A model generated the notes under the pieces. It was not told the DNA's origin. It was given only the letters and a program-made list of their open reading frames with translations, and did not search any database. From NCBI GenBank assembly GCA_011947345.1, contig JAAVTG010000568.1:186001-250000 (forward strand): a DNA stretch of 64,000 nt, read 5' to 3'. Source of the DNA: Phytophthora quininea (taxonomy: Eukaryota; Oomycota; Peronosporomycetes; Peronosporales; Peronosporaceae). A program made the translations under genes and the position numbers. This document shows, one piece after another, positions 1-10,713 of this stretch (within the stretch, counting starts at the first letter, position 1; each line of letters starts with the position of its first letter).

Positions 1-2
1 TT

Positions 3-104
3 GAATTGTGGGTCGTGCTGGCGAATGACCTAAGCATGAGCGACGAGCTTGTAAGTGCCGTCGCGGATTCAACAGTTTCTGTTGAGATTCCCTGGAACAA
101 TTGA
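3..104 (+). CDS. Possible 3' end of a gene entering from the left edge
   Basis: An open frame runs from the window edge to a TGA at 102-104 and gives about 33 codons. No domain is recognisable and there is no way to see its start, so it may be the end of a real gene or a chance frame. The bases that follow up to 197 hold nothing I can name. Confidence 0.2.
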   Translation, partial: ELWVVLANDLSMSDELVSAVADSTVSVEIPWNN

Positions 105-197
105 TTCATTTAAAAAACAATGACACAGCACTCGGGTGCTAACTCGTTGTCAATTTTTTGCAATTGAGAATGATGAAAGCACGCATTCCTTTTATTT

Positions 198-690
198 TTA
201 CCGCTTCTGCGTGTGTTTTAACTTTTCGTAAATGATCCCCGTCAGTTTGGTGCTTTTTGCTGATTCCAGCGCTGCCACCAATGCCAGTGTGTTGCGTGAC
301 CAAAACTTGCAGTTTGCAATGAATTTCTTCGCTAAACGTCGTCCATTAAGGACTGCGCGAATTAACGCCTCCTCCTTCATCTTTACTGACACGTGGGAAC
401 TGTCCATTAAAAGTGCCACCAAGTTGTACCTCTCCTCGCTGATAGAATTAACGAACCGAGGTCTGCTGTTTCGAGTACAGGAGCTTTGCAATAGGTAGAT
501 TTTCACCTTTCGTTGCCGCCACGTAAGCCCTGGTGACGGGGTCTGGAGAGAGAGGAAGTTGGTGGAATAAACTCTCGACGATTTCGATCGAGCCACTCCA
601 TGCCGCCATGATGATAACTTTTTCAACCGTCTCTCTGTCGCAACTGCCTGCCAGTGATTGATTGACCAGACGACAACCAGACTATCCAAT
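198..690 (-). pseudogene. C-terminal remnant of an ankyrin-type repeat protein
   Basis: On the minus strand two frames together reproduce the last three or four repeats and the tail of the same family as the intact gene at 24617-26350. One frame (about 490-680) carries the repeat pattern ending in LLYSKQQTS; after a frame shift near 480-490 the other (198-480) carries LMDSSHVSVKMKEEAL, matching LMDSPHVTEEMKDKAL of the intact gene. The N-terminal two thirds are missing. The upstream border abuts, head to head, the N-terminal half of a different member on the plus strand, so a rearrangement joined two broken genes here. Confidence 0.6.
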
Positions 691-729
691 TGCAAGTATT
701 GCAACATACCGCCCTCGCACGGAACAGCA

Positions 730-1981
730 ATGGGAACAGTAATTCCCCTTCGAGACAAACTGGCGCGGATGTGTCTGCCTTTGGACATCCGAGACGGATT
801 GGATCACATCGTTCATGCAGTCAGTGAATTGCTGATACCGGTATGGGAAGTTGCTATCAAGACAGGCCTACTGGTGCGACTCCGAGAACTTATGAACAAG
901 TCAGGTGTCTCGGCAGCTACCAAGATAACGGTGGCTACCACTGCAGCGACCGGCGGTCACCTCGACGCTGTGAAAGTTCTTTTGGCTTGTTTCTCTCATG
1001 GAACACACTCAACAACCGACGTAGATATGGCGTGGAAAATACTAGATGCCTCTGCAGCGGGCAGACACTTGAACATTGTGAAATTCGCGTGGTGTGCCCT
1101 ACAACATAACTCTTGGATATCTAGGTGCTTGGCAGAACACAAGAAAGTCCTATCTAGCGCAATTCACGAGGGACATTTGGACGTGGTGCAATTTCTGCTA
1201 GCTTCAAAGGAGTATAGCTGGGATTACGTTGAAGCTGTCGCCCAAGCAGTGACTGACAAGCAAGACGCAATCACCACCTTCTTGTGTCAACGGTAGGTAG
1301 GGTACTCGGAGAGAATCAATCGCGAATACGGTGGTTTGTTGGTTCCCATCGCACATAGAGGCTGTTTGAACGCGGTGGTTTTTCTTTGTGAGAACGAAGC
1401 TTACAATTCGAAGGCGATTGGTGAAGCCTTTGTGGTTGCTTCGAAGGCCGGACATGGGGACGTTGCGGAATTCTTGATCGATACCGGACTCGTGTCAGTG
1501 CAATTCGTTGGCAAGGCTTTCAGTCAGGCAGCGGAAGATGGAATGGTCAATATTGCCACCTTGGTGTACGAGAAGCAGAATGTTCGGCAGCACGACCTCG
1601 ACAAAGCGTTCCGGAAGACAGGGCGCTGGCATGGTCATGCTTCTCGTCGAAACGGGACGGATCTTACCAGTAGCTGTCAATACGGTGTTGCGAGCTGTAT
1701 TACGAGGCGGCTGGAAAACATGGCGGCGCCAAGTGAAATACGAAAATGTCGTCAAAGTTTTACACGAGCGCAGCTCTGTCCGAGCAGAAAAGTTGGTGTT
1801 CGCGTTTAAAGATGCAGCTCTTCGAAATGACATCAAGGTGATCAGCACTTCGTTCAGCGTCGTGCAAATTTCACCCAGCGCTATCCTTGATGCCCTATCA
1901 ATTGCGGCAGCTCATGATTCCGTCGAAATTGTGCGTGTTTTGGGTTGTCGCGACTGCGTCTCCAGTGGTCACTTTCCATGA
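730..1981 (+). pseudogene. Ankyrin-type repeat protein, interrupted and 3' truncated
   Basis: The ATG at 730 opens a protein with the family signature near its start (CLPLDIRDGLDHIV), followed by helix-pair repeats such as GGHLDAVKVLL and EGHLDVVQFLL. An in-frame TAG at 1294-1296 interrupts it, the same frame resumes through about 1610, and a shift near 1615 moves the repeats into another frame that ends at 1981. The C-terminal tail seen in the intact member (24617-26350) is absent; the sequence passes into a decayed transporter. The TAG lies in a GTAGGTAG context, so an intron there is a weak alternative. The closest paralogue by eye is the gene at 60550-62251. Confidence 0.6.
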
Positions 1982-1985
1982 AAGG

Positions 1986-3180
1986 TTATGATAGATTGCG
2001 AGCTGCAACACATCCAACGCCAGGGTAAATGGTGAAGGACACGAAGAACGCAAAGAACTCTGCAACTAAAGGCACCCAAACGAGTTTGAAGACGTTACAA
2101 AGCCGACACACAACTTTCCATGGCGAGGAGGCCCCCAGTTGGTCTTCACACCCAAAGGCGTCATTACGATCCAAAACGATTTTGACGCATGGGAGCGGCA
2201 CCACGTGACGGTACAACAAAGTGGCCGATGCCACGATGACCAACAGCAACCCGAAGAACAAATAGATCGACAACGTAGTGGAGCTTTCGCTTTCGTAGGT
2301 ACCACCTACGATCAGTCTCAAAACTGTCAAAATCATGACGTTCACAATTCCAGCCGCTCCGTTGCCAATCTGGACGGCGGTCGTGAACTTGGGACCGGGG
2401 AAAAGCGCTGCAAGCGCGTATTATGTTGACTCGGTAAGGGAGTTGCAGATGCCAGTGGCCCCGATACAGATAATCACCAAGATGGCATTTGTCTTCTCGC
2501 TTGGCTGGTCGATGCCGCAAAGCAACATCGTGAGGATTGATAGACAGAGAACCCTGCGTAGCCGATGTACATGCGCGCTCGCTGTCCCATCAAGCCATTG
2601 AGGTACATCAACGCGTAGAAGATAAAGATCTTGTGCTTGAGGTGGTCTTGGTAGATCTCGTCGGGCATTCCGTCTTGGCCACACACGCAAGACGCTTCGT
2701 TATTGATCAGCGAGTGTGTCTTGGTTGGGGACTTCATAGCGGATGAAGGTCGCCACCAATGGGTAAATGGCATAGCAAAAGGTATTGTTTTGACCAGCAG
2801 ATAGTAGTGATCCAACCGATCACGTCAAACACGCAGCCACATGGCCAGACAGCGCTTCGAGTCCATTCCTTTTGCAAAAAGATCACGCATGCCATTATTC
2901 GACGCAAACAAATTGCAGCAGTTTGACGCAAGCCCAGCTGGAAAAGGTTTAATGAGCAACTGAAACTTTTCTGTCGAGATTTGCTCAGGTCACAACAGTT
3001 CACTTCCGACACAACACCAAGAGAGCGACTAGGCCGCAGTAAATGTTGATGGCACTGTCAAGCGACGTGGGTCACAAGACCGAGCAAAAGAAGCAAAGCA
3101 GGCATCACCGTAGATGGATGAACGTCAGAATTCTCATGGCGACGACAGCAGCACATAAATCCTTGTGATACGCATCATTC
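1986..3180 (-). pseudogene. Decayed equilibrative nucleoside transporter (ENT/SLC29 family)
   Basis: Hydrophobic segments typical of ENT proteins occur in order on the minus strand but in changing frames: an N-terminal piece with INIYCGLVALLVL (about 3020-3060), NTFCYAIYPLVATF (about 2750), AILVIICIGATGICNSL (about 2460), VMILTVLRLIVGGT (about 2330) and a last segment FFAFFVSFTIYPGVGC (about 2010). The order and the TVLRLI signature fit a nucleoside permease of the plasma membrane. At least four frame changes and a missing C-terminus argue for a dead copy. The 3' end meets the broken ankyrin gene at 1981. Confidence 0.5.
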
Positions 3181-3221
3181 AATGATTTGTGAGGAGTGGA
3201 GCACGCAAACATGCTCAAGAT

Positions 3222-4121
3222 ATGGCATCCATAATCACGGTTATCCATAAACATTGTGACTCGGAGCACGGATCACCTCTCTGTGAGTCGGAGCAGTATT
3301 CATCACTTCCAATTCCACTCAACATCGCCAAAGTGGCCTCAAGAACTTCCATGGAATTAAATGTCCACTCACCGAACGAGCAACACCAAGAATCGAGATC
3401 GCAAGATGAAGAGCACAAGTCTTCTACGACACCCGAACAAGACAACAACTCCAAACCTTCAAGCCGTTTGAATGTCGTCGCACACCAGCGGTGGAGCGCC
3501 TCCAAGGCAGTCAAGTTTCTAAACACCATCGACAAGATCGAAATTGACGGCACTCACGACAGAGGCGGCGTGGTATTTTACCTGCTGAGGATCTTCGTCA
3601 AACCTGCTGAGAACCAGTCTGTTGAGTCGTCATCCACCACAAAATCTACGGCAAGTGAGCAATATTCGTACACTATCGAGCATCGGTTCTCCGACTTCGA
3701 CAAATTGCGAGAAGATGTCGCTCAGAGCGTTCGCATTCTGCCCCAATGCACCTGTGACTACTGCACGGACTTTGTGCTCTACACGCGCTTCAACGTGCAT
3801 CAACCTCGCGGAGTTGTCAAGATCGTCGCCAATGTCGAGAAGCGGAAGGTGGTTCTCGCTTCGTTCGTCAACGAGCTCGTTCGCTTGGGCCGTCGTCGGG
3901 TGCAGCAAAAGTCTTTGAAGCGCAAATGCCATGGCCAAGACCTCGTTCCTGCTTTACTGGAAGCTTTTTGCTGGAGCAGCAGCAGTCTGTTGAATGAGCA
4001 CATGCATTTGTCATCTATTGATTCTCATGCTTTCCCATCAGTAATAATTGTTGCGGATATACTGGTCAGACGTGCGGCGATTTCGAGCGACCTCGTTAGC
4101 GAGTTGGTGATTGGCATATAA
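3222..4121 (+). CDS. PX-domain protein
   Basis: The first ATG of this open frame is at 3222, giving about 300 residues. After a hydrophilic Ser/Glu/Asn-rich N-terminus of about 90 residues there is a region that looks like a phox-homology fold: strand-like VVFYLLRIFVKP, a Ser-rich insertion, then YTIEHRFSDFDKLREDV, the typical PX core before the lipid-binding helix, and later a cluster CTCDYC. PX domains bind phosphoinositides on endosomal membranes; no BAR or other partner domain is visible. The last 28 codons overlap the 3' end of the converging UBR gene by 84 bp, so the true stop may lie earlier. Assignment is by pattern only. Confidence 0.55.
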   Translation: MASIITVIHKHCDSEHGSPLCESEQYSSLPIPLNIAKVASRTSMELNVHSPNEQHQESRSQDEEHKSSTTPEQDNNSKPSSRLNVVAHQRWSASKAVKFLNTIDKIEIDGTHDRGGVVFYLLRIFVKPAENQSVESSSTTKSTASEQYSYTIEHRFSDFDKLREDVAQSVRILPQCTCDYCTDFVLYTRFNVHQPRGVVKIVANVEKRKVVLASFVNELVRLGRRRVQQKSLKRKCHGQDLVPALLEAFCWSSSSLLNEHMHLSSIDSHAFPSVIIVADILVRRAAISSDLVSELVIGI

Positions 4122-7100
4122 AGCCTGCAACGCCTTCATTCGCTTGGCATTCAGATAGAGAGGGCGACCACGACGTACGTTAATGTCTTCCTCACCGAAC
4201 ATGTCTAGATACGGCGAGCCAAAGTAGGAGCTCCGAGGCCCAAAGACCAACAAGACTGACGACGATCGCATCAAGAAGAAGAGGCCTACCCCGGCGCCGC
4301 ACGTAATGGCGTGGTGAGTGCAGGCCCCCATGCCATCGCTGCGGCGTCGACAACACTCTGTTCCAGCGCACAACACTTGCTCGCAAACCAGACAAATGGC
4401 TGGGTTTTCGACCGTTTTCCACGTCTGTTTGCACTTGCTTTTGCCCAAAACCTCCGAGTGCAAGTCTGTGTAAGACGACGCCAACCGCACGAGACGGATG
4501 TTAGCGAAGTGGAATAAGCTCTTGTCCTGTTGCGGGTCAGGCTCTAAGCGGAGTGGTAAAGCAGGGATCTTGCTCAAGTTGCTGCGAGCGAGAAGGAGCT
4601 GGCGCTCAGTGGCACTGGCCTCTGTCTTCTGCTTCTCTTCCTCTGCGATTAGATTCTGTAAAGCACTAACGAGCGGTTCGACAAGCCCACTTTGCTTGTA
4701 ACGAACTTGCAACTCATTCGACACTGCCGCACAGGTGGGGCGAGTGCGAAGCTCTCGAGCGGCCTGTTCGAGGTATCCTACCAACGCTTCATCTGCTAGT
4801 AGTTGGGCGATGGTTGGCAGGCCCAGCTGTTGGCACATGTCGTGGTAGTTGGTGCTGAGTCGCAGGGAGCTCACGAAGTTCGCACTCCACGCAGCATCAG
4901 GGTCCTGCTCGCCACGGAAGAATGCGCGACACAACAACGTCACTTGCCTCATGAAGGCGAGACACGACGACTTGAAGAGCAGCTGGAGCTGTCTGCCTTG
5001 CGGTGGGCGGCCATCGTTCGAGTTAGTCAGGTCGACACCTGCTTCATTTGAAAGACGGGCCATAAGCACCTCTAAACCTCGTTGCATCTCCTCCATATCT
5101 GCTGGAGTTTGTCCCTCGTTACCAGCTTTTCGGTTGCTTTCCGACTCAAGTTGTTCCTCCTCAAGACAGTCGTCTTCGTCTTCTGTCTGCGTTTGAGCAA
5201 GTTGGACGAGAACTTGCGCCATATGCAGTACACACAGCGACCGAATCGTAAGAAGAATCTCCGCCTTTGTAGTTAACATACTGCTGCAGACAGCCACGCA
5301 CAGGTAGAACAGATCTTGACCCAAAATCGGTTGACCAAGTTGTAGCGGTGGGCTGTTCTTCGACAGTGTCTGCGCCCACTCCTCCGACGAAAATGCAAGA
5401 CGAAAGTTTTGTAAAATTGGTTGGCACATACCTTGGAAGAACCCGCGGCGTCGGCCTGCAAATAAAAGCGGTATGCGTCGCAGCGAGCGCAGCAAGATGT
5501 TGAGTTTGCTGTCGTCCTTGGGAGTAAACTGATCGAGCTGCTGGTCCAGCGCTTCAGGAAGCGACACCGCCACGCGCGTCTTTAGACATGGCACTGCAGG
5601 GTTCAGAATGGACGTGATACGAAGAGAGGAAAAGGAGGATGCAGCAGACGAAGGGACCGCTCCCCCATTCGACCTGCTAGTGGAGTTCGTTCTTCCGTTC
5701 TTTGAGGCAAATCCGAACATCTCAAGGGAATAGATGGCCGATGAGATCCCGCTTCGCTGAGTGCTTGTTATCGTCGAAGCAACAGATGACCAAATTAAAT
5801 GTGTAAGCTGAGGACCAGTAGAGAAGTAACCCTTCTTCAGAGCCGCCATTGCAGCCGTCACGTGAGTCATTTCCGGCTGAAAGCGCAGCATCGCCTCCAG
5901 AAAAGACACTGCGAACTGATTCATCGCGCGGATATCGTCTTGGCGCTGCTGGCGGGCACTCTCGTCTTCGTTCTCATCGTCACTCATGCTATCTTCTTGC
6001 GGGTTTAGTTCTTCCAACCGATTGGGAAGCCCTTCCGACAGCCACGACAAGATGCTGGACGTGTCTTGTTTGGATTGGAAGACACGCTCCATGGCATCAC
6101 GGTCACGTTGTTGATCTGCGAGTGTCAACGCTGGACTAATCGACAAGCTCGGCACAAGCATGGAGCTGAGTGCCTGGCAAAGAGGGCAAAGGAACTCGCC
6201 GAAGTGCGCGTCGAAAGCAATGTTCGTTTGACTGTGTTCAAGGTTGAACCGGGACTGGGCTTTCACCGACTCGAAGTATTTCTGCCAGCAACGCAAGTGG
6301 ACAGCGTGGCCACACAAGGACAGGTAGATTTGCGGAGGGAACGGCACCGCTCCTGTGACGGATGACGTCCCGTCAGCAGCACTAGAAGTTGTCTCGACCT
6401 CGGCAGGGAGGTTTCGACAAGCGTGCTCGTTGACTTTGCTCATCTGGGCGTGACCAATGTACATGATTGGCTCATCTCTCTCCTTTTGCGAGCAAATGAT
6501 GCAGTCTGGCGGAGGGGGCGGTCGATAGACAATGGTATGTCCCGGCAATTCGCTAGTCGAGTCACCCATATCCATATCCAATTTGGTTCCAACGGATCCA
6601 CCGGTGTCCACCTCATCTTCATCCTCGTCCTCCATTTCTGCAAAGGCACTGGACTGCGCGAATGCTCGCTGGCGTGCCATCATCGCCTCAATGGCACGCT
6701 GTTGATGGAGCTTCTTTAGCTGCGCCTTCGACATGCCGTTTTCAGCCATTAGTTCTTCATGTTTCTTCATGCCACTCCAGACCTTTAGCTCTACATAGCC
6801 ATGGATAATAGGATCTAATGCTGCCACCTCACGCAAGACCCAATAGATGGCAGAGATCGTTGGTTTGGAGGTCTCGAAGTCGTGTTTGACTTGGTCTTTC
6901 GAAAGAGACACAAGCAACGCGACAATACTCAACTCATTTACTTCGCCAAAGTCTCCCTGGTCGCTGTCACTGCTCATTTGCACGTCTCCATCGCCATCGT
7001 TGGAGACTGGCTGTCTCTTCACACGTTTTTTCCCGCGACTGGTAGTTTCGACTTCTCCAAACGCCTCAGGTCCACTACGGAGCAGTGCTAATGTCTTACG

Positions 7101-10100
7101 GCGTTTGCTCTCCGATAAAGCAACCTCATTTTGCTGAGGTAATGAAGATCCGCCCGCGCCGCGCTTCAGGACTAGCACAGCTAAATTGATTAAGTGGATG
7201 GCACGAACTATCACCATAACGTTTGTCCGTTTGATTGCGGGGACGCTGCTGCCACCTATGGAGCCATTAGCATCCTCTAGAACAAGACGCAAGACACCCA
7301 ACAAACCTTGTTCAAGAACTAGGAATCGCACTGTCCCCAAGGACACATGCGGCGGTGGGAGTTGAGATACCAAAGGAATGGGCTCGTCTTCCACTTTCCA
7401 CGTCTTGAAGAGCGCTTCCTGCCGTGAAAACTGAGCCTTCTCGTGCCCAGGACGACTCAAGTGGTAGAAGGACGGATCATACTCTTTGAAAAACTCCTTC
7501 TTCAAAATATACTTGGTGGGCTCCATAGCACCGTCCCCCACACCATCATCAGTGCCTCCGTCACCAAGAGGAGCAACCATCACTGACCGTTTCACCTGCT
7601 CGTCAGCCACTTCATCTAAGATTCGCTCGAGCCGCGTCAGGTGCTGCTTCTCCTGTCGTGCGGAGATGCCACCGTAAGGTGTAGAAACAACGAACGTCGT
7701 TTGGTCAAGCAATTCGGACAGACGACACGGGTGTTGGCTTAGTCGGTGGATAATCTCACGTCGCAACACTGTATCGTGCAGCTCAATGGCATCCAAAGGA
7801 GGAGTAAGCTCAGTCACAGTCCAGATCAATTGCAACAGTGCGGCCTCCAGTACTCCTACCATCTTTTCATCATCTGTACCGGCAGATTGAGCTTCGCGAG
7901 CAGAAATTCCGGAGCTTTCATTGCTGGTATCACGAGAGTTTATCCACGACAGCAGCCATTCAGACAGGCCAAACCGATCAAAGAATATCGTCAAGAACTT
8001 GGGGAATCCCACAATCGTAGCACTTACTTGGATCAGGAACAGGTCTAAATCTCGCAGTTCACTGCACCACGGTGGGCTAGTGTAGTTTAGCAGCTGTCGC
8101 TGCATATTCTGGCCATTGCGAATCCAAAACCCACAGCTAATCTGCGCACATAGTACCAGTGAACGTAAGGGGTACTCCATCATCCCATAGATCAGCATGG
8201 TTTTCTTGTGCTGAATGGACTCACCGAGCGTATCGTCTTCATCTCCGTTGAGCTGTAGCACCTTCGCCATGGACTTTTCAATAAGAGCACCCCAGTCAGT
8301 AATCCACGGAACAGCACTACCAGGAGCAGGCGGCGGGCCATAATAGAGGCTTTCAATGAGGAAACTCGCCAGTAACCCGTGCAGGGGGTTATGGAAAGAC
8401 ACAGGCTGTGACCCGACGTCAAATTTGACGATCTTATCCGTAAATGGAGATCCCATAAGCCTGCCGCAAGGGGGTACGTACAACTGCAAGCGAGTCGTGG
8501 TCACATCAGCACGCTCCAGCTGATCCCAAAACCTTCAAGCACATTGAAGACCATGCGCTCTCTATCCTGATTACGAGTCTCCTTGTCAATAGCCTCGTGG
8601 TATCGAAGAGCCTTAGATGTAAACGTAATTATCTTGCTCACATTGGCGTGGAAGCCAAAAGCCGTAAACCAGGACTGGGTCTCAAACGTGACGTGGGCGC
8701 GGCCGTCCTGTATCCGGATCTGCGGATCCAACCCCTGAATCTCTGCCAAAGCATCCAACCATTTACGTAAAAGTTCCGGCCGCAACAGCAGATCGCTAGA
8801 CATCGCTGGAATGCCAAGCACGTAGCCAAAATTTTCAATAACAAAGTGATACCGTCTAAATTTCAGTAGCGGGTGATCACAGTCAAGCGTATGATGGGCA
8901 GCTTGGTGGTGGTGGGGCGGCCGCGTTGGAGCGCGCGCCATCTCAAGAGCTGTGTTGATCGTATCCAACAGCATATCCAGCAGCCCAAGACCAGCCAAAT
9001 GGTGGACGATTGAGGGAGTAGTTAGAATCTGGACACCATATTGGAAGAGCGATTCTTCCCGTGTGCCCACGCCGCAAAAGTACTTCAACATCATGCGGCT
9101 GTACACTTTCAGGAAAACGACCGAGAACTGTAACTTTGGGTCTTTGTCTCCTTGGAGCTTCAAATACAGCTCGTACAGCTCCAATACGATGTCCTTTCGG
9201 AAATAAGGATCCGACAGAAACATGATCTGAATCGGCTCCTTGGTCTGACCGTTGGTAGTCGCAAAAAGCTTATCGCAGAACAGCACGTGCAATGGCTTAG
9301 ATAACGAGCAAATGGTTTTCACCCATTGCGTCACACGCAAAAGGACGTCCTCGTCGTGAATGTGCTGGTCCTGCACGACACACACATGCCATCCTTCGCT
9401 CTTCAGCGCATGCATGAGGGTTAGTGCAGCCCGCAGCGTCAAATTTTGCGCTACAATCTCATTCCCATTCGAGTCAATTGCTCGTACTAGATCCTCCGCT
9501 TTAGGGATACTCTTCTGCGTCAGTGATCGGATCAAATCTTCATCTGAATGAACGTCGTCGTTGCAGATCCGCACGTGGAACTGCCTCTCCATCATTTGTT
9601 CGTCTTCCACGCTTCCATTCTGTTTCTGACGCAGTTCATGCAGCCACTGGCGTCCCTGTGCGTTCACGTCCTCCGCATCAAACACCTGCATCGACTTCTT
9701 CGCCATCTCCACACAAAACTCAACAATAGCCTCAAATAACACATCTGCGATCCTCATAACATCAATCGGGAGCGAATTTGCTCCCCCACTATCCGGAGCA
9801 GTAGCAGCATCTCCTCTCTTTGTCCATGATAAATGCAAAAGCCCTCTGGCGCCCAGGCCTCACTGTCTCCACAGTCACACACGCCCCTGGACTAGTACGA
9901 TGGAAAAACACATCGTGACCCTCGTGGTTGCCGTTCTGGAAACATTTGAGACACAAGACACACGTCTCGTCACTCTGGCAGGTCTTGCAGTTGAACACAA
10001 TGTCATTCCGCTGGAACAGGTAGCCGCACAGCACTTGCGTTGAGCTCTTGGGCTTGAAGCGCTCAAAGAACGCCTCACAGGTCACTGGAGGCATCAGCTC

Positions 10101-10349
10101 TGCGTCCTGTAGCTGGATACCGTCTTGGGCCATGAGGCGGTCTGCGTGGGCCAGCAGCATGGCGTCCAAGAAGCCGCCAATGTCTTCCAGAGACACCGAA
10201 GCAGCCTCCTGCTCGTCCCCCAGTGCTGGTAAACGGCGCAATCCGGCCAACAGCTTGATCATCAGTTCTCTATTGATGTGGTCCACTGGCTGGTGCTGCA
10301 AGAAGCTGCGTAGCGCCGCCGCAGAGTGGAAAGGAAACAGCTCAGCCAT
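4038..10349 (-). CDS. UBR1: UBR1/PRT6-type N-recognin E3 ubiquitin ligase
   Basis: One large gene spread over three frames, start ATG at 10349. The first 190 residues end in a UBR box: Cys-rich CKTCQSDETCVLCLKCF followed, after a one-base shift at the C/G run 9884-9887, by VCDCGDSEAW. The next part (about 9838-8530) has a ClpS-like type-2 recognition domain beginning ICNDDVHSDEDL. After another shift at 8528-8531 comes a 1488-residue open frame with a coiled coil, a RING-H2 domain (CIICSQ, LCGHAVHLRCW, CPLCQ) and the C-terminal cap motifs GACTHHAITCGAGVG and GRPLYLNAKR. These are the domains, in order, of N-degron ligases, which bind destabilising N-termini and ubiquitinate the substrate. The three frame breaks each need one base, two of them in short homopolymers, so I read the gene as functional. 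Confidence 0.85.
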
Positions 10350-10713
10350 GTAGCTTGGGTCTGTGGGGTATAGTGAGCGTTAAGCTGGGCGTTACGACGC
10401 TGGAAGCGACTCGATAGAGAGCTGATACAGTGCTGCAGGTGGACAGTAGGACGCCACGCCGCGTGAAGAAGCGGATGGACCTGCACGAGACGAGTGGCGA
10501 GCGGCCCTTGCGAGCTGACCCCGAGAATGCCGCTTAGGGAGGAAATTGGTGTTTGGTACACTAAAATGGATGCGTGTCTATTTGGCGTATGTGACGAGGC
10601 GGGAGTTGCCGTCAACTGCAACTTGAGCAATTCAACTTATAGCCATTGAGGGCTTTTAGACGCTACCACACGACACACACAGACTTGCACGAACTTTCCA
10701 TCTCCTCTCTAGA
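10350..10713. promoter_or_regulatory. Intergenic region upstream of the UBR gene
   Basis: About 360 bp between the end of the kinase/PDZ/lectin gene and the ATG of the UBR gene, both on the minus strand. It must hold the terminator of one and the promoter of the other. I see no repeat, no conserved coding frame and no clear initiator motif. Confidence 0.4.

Noticed and set aside
1291..1340. GTAGGTAG at the stop of the first ankyrin gene read as an intron donor
   Set aside because: Repeat coding continues in the same frame right after the stop, and no acceptor gives a better join. A nonsense codon is simpler.
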